Positions 44,022 through 46,904 of a stretch of 46,904 nt of DNA are shown here, one piece after another. Origin of the DNA: Helicobacter sp. 13S00401-1 (GTDB taxonomy: Bacteria; Campylobacterota; Campylobacteria; Campylobacterales; Helicobacteraceae); the NCBI RefSeq assembly GCF_002272925.1, contig NZ_MLAR01000013.1, positions 1 to 46,904 of the forward strand, read 5' to 3'. The position numbers and the translations under genes are program-made. Every line of letters begins with the position of its first letter. Position 1 is the first letter of the stretch. A model generated the notes under the pieces. The model saw only the letters and a program-made list of their open reading frames with translations, had not been told where the DNA came from and did not search any database.

Positions 44022-44486
44022 TCAAGCTTTAATGCTTAGCTTTACTATGTAGGCTATGATTAAGATAACTACGATAAAAGAGATGCCTGCTATATACCCT
44101 ACTGCATGAAAGATGCCAAAAATTTGTAAGATAACTATAGAAGCGACGATAAAGATATAAGCTAGGATTCTAAAAAGAGAAAAACTTAGTTCAACTCCTA
44201 AGGAAAACTTTGAAGTATCTAAGGCCTTAAGTAGCTCTTTTTCTTGCTTTTTGTCATCTTTTTTATCTAAGTCATTTTTAGAAAGTGCTTCGAGATTAGC
44301 TATATCTTTAGCGTTTTTAATCTTGGCTTTTGACTTTGCTTGCATACCTTTAAAAGAAGCTATCACTATAAAGATAAAGCCTAATGCCCCAAGAGAAAAG
44401 TTCACTCCAAACACCCATCCAAGCAAAAAACTAACTCCAAATCCTATGAGTATAAAAATGACTATGCCTAAAATACTTTTTTGCAT
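44022..44486 (-). CDS. Hypothetical inner-membrane protein (154 aa)
   Basis: Two hydrophobic hairpins flank a charged middle. Segments at residues ~5-24 and 30-47 are followed by a Lys/Asp/Glu-rich, probably coiled-coil loop (~48-95, KAKIKNAKDIANLEALSKND). Two more segments lie at ~105-128 and ~131-152. No family recognised. It is a single minus-strand gene between the globin and msrA, with a weak ribosome site (AAGGATT). Confidence 0.75.
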   Translation of the reverse strand: MQKSILGIVIFILIGFGVSFLLGWVFGVNFSLGALGFIFIVIASFKGMQAKSKAKIKNAKDIANLEALSKNDLDKKDDKKQEKELLKALDTSKFSLGVELSFSLFRILAYIFIVASIVILQIFGIFHAVGYIAGISFIVVILIIAYIVKLSIKA

Positions 44487-44533
44487 TAGAATCCTTGCTA
44501 ATAGATTTATAAATTATAACTGAGAGGTGTGTT

Positions 44534-45007
44534 ATGGAAGTGATATATTTAGCTGGTGGATGTTTTTGGGGAGTACAAGCCTACTTTGACAAACTACCTT
44601 TTATCTTAGAATCTGAAGTAGGCTATGCAAATAGTAATATCCCTAATCCTACTTATAAAGATGTTTGTAGACATAGATCTAGTGCTAGTGAGTGCGTCAA
44701 GCTAACTCACACTAATCTTTTACTAACCCTAAGGCACTTTTTTAAGATCATAGATCCCTTCGTGCTTAACAAACAAGGTAATGACATAGGCTCTCAGTAT
44801 AGAAGTGGCATCTATAGTACTAGTGAAGTCACTTTAGCTAGTGTAAAAGAGATAGTTGAAGGCTTTCAGCAGCATCACAGCAGGCCTTTTAGAGTAGAAA
44901 TCATAGCCTTAGAAAACTTTTATAAAGCAGAAGAGTATCATCAAAAGTACTTAGAGAAAAATCCTACTGGCTACTGCCATATCAATCTAGATGATACTTC
45001 ACTTTGA
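44534..45007 (+). CDS. msrA: Peptide methionine sulfoxide reductase MsrA
   Basis: A 157-residue MsrA that reduces S-methionine sulfoxide in proteins. The catalytic Cys is in AGGCFWGVQAYFDKL (residues ~6-20). EVGYANSN, NPTYKDVC (~35-42), NDIGSQYRSGIYS and the resolving Cys in NPTGYCHINL (~145-154) are conserved. The usual GHAE motif reads SASE here (in HRSSASECVK), so the Glu is kept but His is replaced. No signal peptide is seen; there is no fused MsrB. AGAGGTG precedes the ATG. Confidence 0.93.
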   Translation: MEVIYLAGGCFWGVQAYFDKLPFILESEVGYANSNIPNPTYKDVCRHRSSASECVKLTHTNLLLTLRHFFKIIDPFVLNKQGNDIGSQYRSGIYSTSEVTLASVKEIVEGFQQHHSRPFRVEIIALENFYKAEEYHQKYLEKNPTGYCHINLDDTSL

Positions 45008-45139
45008 TAGATAAGGCTAAAAGATTTGCTAGCTTTAAAAGATATGGCAGTCTTTTAGCTTGCCATCTATAATTTATCATTTTTAACAGGCAGCTATCTG
45101 TATTTTCAATAATTATAATTGTTTAAGGCCTGTGGCATT

Positions 45140-45300
45140 CTCGCCCGTTTCGTGGTGGCAAAAATCATAAAAAAAGTAAACAGTAGTACTTGCGCTTTTT
45201 TTAGGGAAGCTTCGTTTTCAAGGAAGCTTAGGCTTTCAAGGAAACTTCGTTTTGCTAGAAACAAAAGTGCGAGGTCCTCCTAAAAAGCCACTAATAAATC
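45140..45300 (+). repeat. Dispersed intergenic repeat, module 2 (copy C, shorter)
   Basis: Shares CGTTTCGTGGTG-CAAAAATC, the ACAGTAG spacer, TTGCTAGAAAC and GGTCCTCCTAAAAAG-type words with 17465-17640. The 3' part present in copies A and B is absent. Confidence 0.65.
45202..45255 (+). repeat. Short tandem repeat array, AAGGAAACTTCGTTTTC type
   Basis: Three units (GGGAAGCTTCGTTTTC, AAGGAAGCTTAGGCTTTC, AAGGAAACTTCGTTTT), same family as the arrays at 12487, 12821 and 17540. Confidence 0.7.
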
Positions 45301-45330
45301 TAGCTACTTTTTAAAAATCTAAAACCTACT

Positions 45331-45350
45331 TATAGAATCTAGATTCCATA
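45331..45350. repeat. Near-perfect TAGAWTCTA palindrome
   Basis: TATAGAATCT followed by AGATTCCATA: one mismatch from a 20-bp palindrome. Same word pair as at 17062-17079. Confidence 0.7.
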
Positions 45351-45400
45351 AAAATATAAGTTTTTAAGATATTAGATTATCACTTTCACGCGCATTTTAC

Positions 45401-45414
45401 AAAAAAAAAAAAAA
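45401..45414. repeat. 14-A homopolymer upstream of the chemoreceptor gene
   Basis: Fourteen consecutive A residues ending 57 bp before the TTG start of the chemoreceptor, in the expected promoter area. Tracts like this are prone to slippage. Confidence 0.9.
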
Positions 45415-45471
45415 CGCTAAAGTGTCAAGCATTCTTAATAATTAAGATTAGATTTTTATAAGGATGATGTT

Positions 45472-46904
45472 TTGACAAACAGCGTATTTTCAAAAAGGAT
45501 AGGACTAAAGATAGCTTTAAATATAGCTGGAATAATTATAATTGTTGTTGCATTACTTATATTTGCAGTTATTATGAATATACAAAAAAGTATGCTAAAA
45601 GGCGCAGAAAATATAATGGCTTCAAGGGCTACTAGCATAGGAAACTACATTAACTTTCAGATGAGAGATGCTATATCACTTGGCATTGCAAGTGCTTCCA
45701 AGATAGGTATGATGCTAGATGCTAATGAAAATATTAGTATAGATACCTTAAAACAAGAAGCATATTCGATAAATAGTGTCAGCAAAACTATAGCATTTAG
45801 CGGTATATATTTAAATTTAAATGGCGGAGATAGCATAAGTAAAGATGGTATCTTTATAGGGTCTTTTCAAGATACAGATAGAGTAAGCATGCTTGATAAA
45901 GCAACCGTTGAGCGCATCATCATGTCTTCAAGACCTCCAGAGCTTGCTTTTAAAAGTGCTAAACCAGTCCTTGGGGTACCAACTTTAAGAAATATTAATG
46001 GAAAAAATATCTACACCATCTCAGCAAACTTTCCCATCTTCAAACACGGTAAGGTGGTAGGCTTAATCCAACAAAGACTAGATTTAGACTTCATACAAGA
46101 AGCCCTATCTCATTCAGTAGGTGATATCATATATGAAGATGTAGATAGATATATGATTGATAGAAGTGGAGTGATCATAGCAGATACTTTGGGCCAATAT
46201 AGAGGGAAAAATTTATCTGATATAAATAATACAAGTGAGTTTAAAAAAGAAGTCATAGATAATATACTAGATTCTAAAGATGTGTCTACTACTTTGGATT
46301 TTAGAGGTATGAAAAGAGCGCTTGTTTCACAAACCTTTATTATACCACCTTTTAATATCAAGTGGAATGCCTTAATGGCAGTTCCTAAAAACGAAGTATT
46401 AAAAGACCTATACTCCCTAGTTGTTTTTATAGTTATATCTTCTATCATAGCCATCGTTGTTATAATTTTTTTATTTTATTTTTACATAAACAAAGCCTTC
46501 ATAAAAAGAGTAAGAAATATACAAGCTACTCTAATAGATACCTTTGCAGTTATAAACCATGAAAAAGCTATAAACATACCTAAACTAGATACTAGATCTA
46601 AAGATGAACTAGGAGTTATATCTAATGTTATTAATATAGCTATGGATAAAACTAAAACCTCTTTATCCAAAGACAGTGAAGCTGTAAGTGAAGCATTAAA
46701 TGTAGCTAAGACTATAGAAGAAGGTAACTTAAGTGTAAGAATACTTAAGTTACCTTCTAATCCTCAATTAATTGAACTAAGAGATGTACTTAATAATATG
46801 TTAGATGTATTAGAACTAAAGATAGGTTCTAATATGAATGAGATAGAAAGAGTATTTGATAGTTATCTTAAATTAGACTTCTCTACTTCAGTATTAGATT
46901 CTAA
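45472..46904 (+). CDS. Methyl-accepting chemotaxis protein (partial, 5' part)
   Basis: The frame is open from TTG at 45472 (AAGGATGATG ribosome site) to the window edge, 477 codons, so the signalling domain lies outside. Residues ~10-35 form the first membrane segment (IALNIAGIIIIVVALLIFAV). A ~280-residue periplasmic domain follows with dCache features: RATSIGNYINFQMRDAI, NGKNIYTISANFPIF, GLIQQRLDLDFI, YMIDRSGVIIAD. A second membrane segment spans ~322-345 (LVVFIVISSIIAIVVIIFLF). A HAMP-like region and coiled coil follow. This is the usual Tlp layout of Campylobacterota chemoreceptors. The ligand is unknown. Confidence 0.88.
   Translation, partial: MTNSVFSKRIGLKIALNIAGIIIIVVALLIFAVIMNIQKSMLKGAENIMASRATSIGNYINFQMRDAISLGIASASKIGMMLDANENISIDTLKQEAYSINSVSKTIAFSGIYLNLNGGDSISKDGIFIGSFQDTDRVSMLDKATVERIIMSSRPPELAFKSAKPVLGVPTLRNINGKNIYTISANFPIFKHGKVVGLIQQRLDLDFIQEALSHSVGDIIYEDVDRYMIDRSGVIIADTLGQYRGKNLSDINNTSEFKKEVIDNILDSKDVSTTLDFRGMKRALVSQTFIIPPFNIKWNALMAVPKNEVLKDLYSLVVFIVISSIIAIVVIIFLFYFYINKAFIKRVRNIQATLIDTFAVINHEKAINIPKLDTRSKDELGVISNVINIAMDKTKTSLSKDSEAVSEALNVAKTIEEGNLSVRILKLPSNPQLIELRDVLNNMLDVLELKIGSNMNEIERVFDSYLKLDFSTSVLDS

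Larger units (their letters stand above)
45008..45471. other. Gene-free stretch (464 bp) with repeat copy C and an A tract
   Basis: Contains the third copy of repeat module 2, a short AAGGAAACTTCG array, a near-perfect TAGAWTCTA palindrome (45331-45350), a 14-A homopolymer and the promoter region of the chemoreceptor gene. No gene seen. Confidence 0.7.

Noticed and set aside
1-46904. Prophage, insertion sequence or restriction-modification locus
   Set aside because: No transposase, integrase, phage structural, methyltransferase-specificity or endonuclease genes were found. The only methyltransferase is small and of the metabolite type.

Overview
The window is A+T-rich chromosomal DNA from a member of the Campylobacterota, most likely the genus Helicobacter. 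The evidence is conserved gene order (fabZ-lpxA-clpX-mreB-mreC, rpsB-tsf, pyrG-recJ-rluA), Helicobacter-style outer-membrane proteins ending in Phe, a large repetitive VacA/toxin-like surface protein, and GATAAAAT-type -10 boxes. I see no phage, transposase, integrase or CRISPR array. Most of the window is housekeeping DNA broken by surface-protein genes and repeat-filled gaps.

Layout. 1-8.7 kb is a surface region: the N-terminal ~1080 residues of a very large secreted repeat protein (minus strand, cut by the window edge), a TauE/SafE permease, and a compact minus-strand operon of one degenerate trypsin-like protein followed by four beta-barrel outer-membrane proteins. 8.9-12.1 kb holds a cyclophilin and ileS. 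12.1-13.0 kb and 16.9-17.8 kb are gene-free and share dispersed repeats. They bracket an operon (46-residue acidic protein, aguB, methyltransferase, MATE exporter) and one unknown plus-strand gene. 17.8-23.1 kb is the panB-fabZ-lpxA-clpX-mreB-mreC operon (pantothenate, lipid A/fatty acid, proteolysis, cell shape). 23.2-25.5 kb has a CNNM/CBS membrane protein and a DMT transporter. dnaJ and recR diverge from a perfect 34-bp inverted repeat. A glycosyltransferase, a Hof/Opr-type porin, panC, a type II NADH dehydrogenase-like flavoprotein and a His/Met-rich periplasmic beta-propeller follow. 33.7-39.9 kb carries tsf, rpsB, an RluA synthase, recJ and pyrG. 40.1-42.6 kb has two related outer-membrane proteins (the second lacks its C-terminus), a membrane protein and purN. 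Four tRNAs (Pro, His, Arg, Arg), a single-domain globin, a small membrane protein, msrA, a third repeat copy and the start of a chemoreceptor complete the window.

The most unusual global signal is the 9-mer TAGATTCTA/TAGAATCTA. By hand I count about 38 copies against roughly one expected from base composition. They occur in genes (often read as Leu-Asp-Ser) and, strikingly, as inverted pairs forming 10-16 bp hairpins between genes. Density and arrangement resemble the DNA uptake sequences of Neisseriaceae and Pasteurellaceae. As far as I know none is established for Helicobacter, so this is the best candidate here for an undescribed system. Other points of interest are the dispersed intergenic repeat family with a 21-bp perfect hairpin, the 46-residue protein with 27 acidic and no basic residues, the pseudoprotease/OMP operon, and a 14-A tract in front of the chemoreceptor gene.
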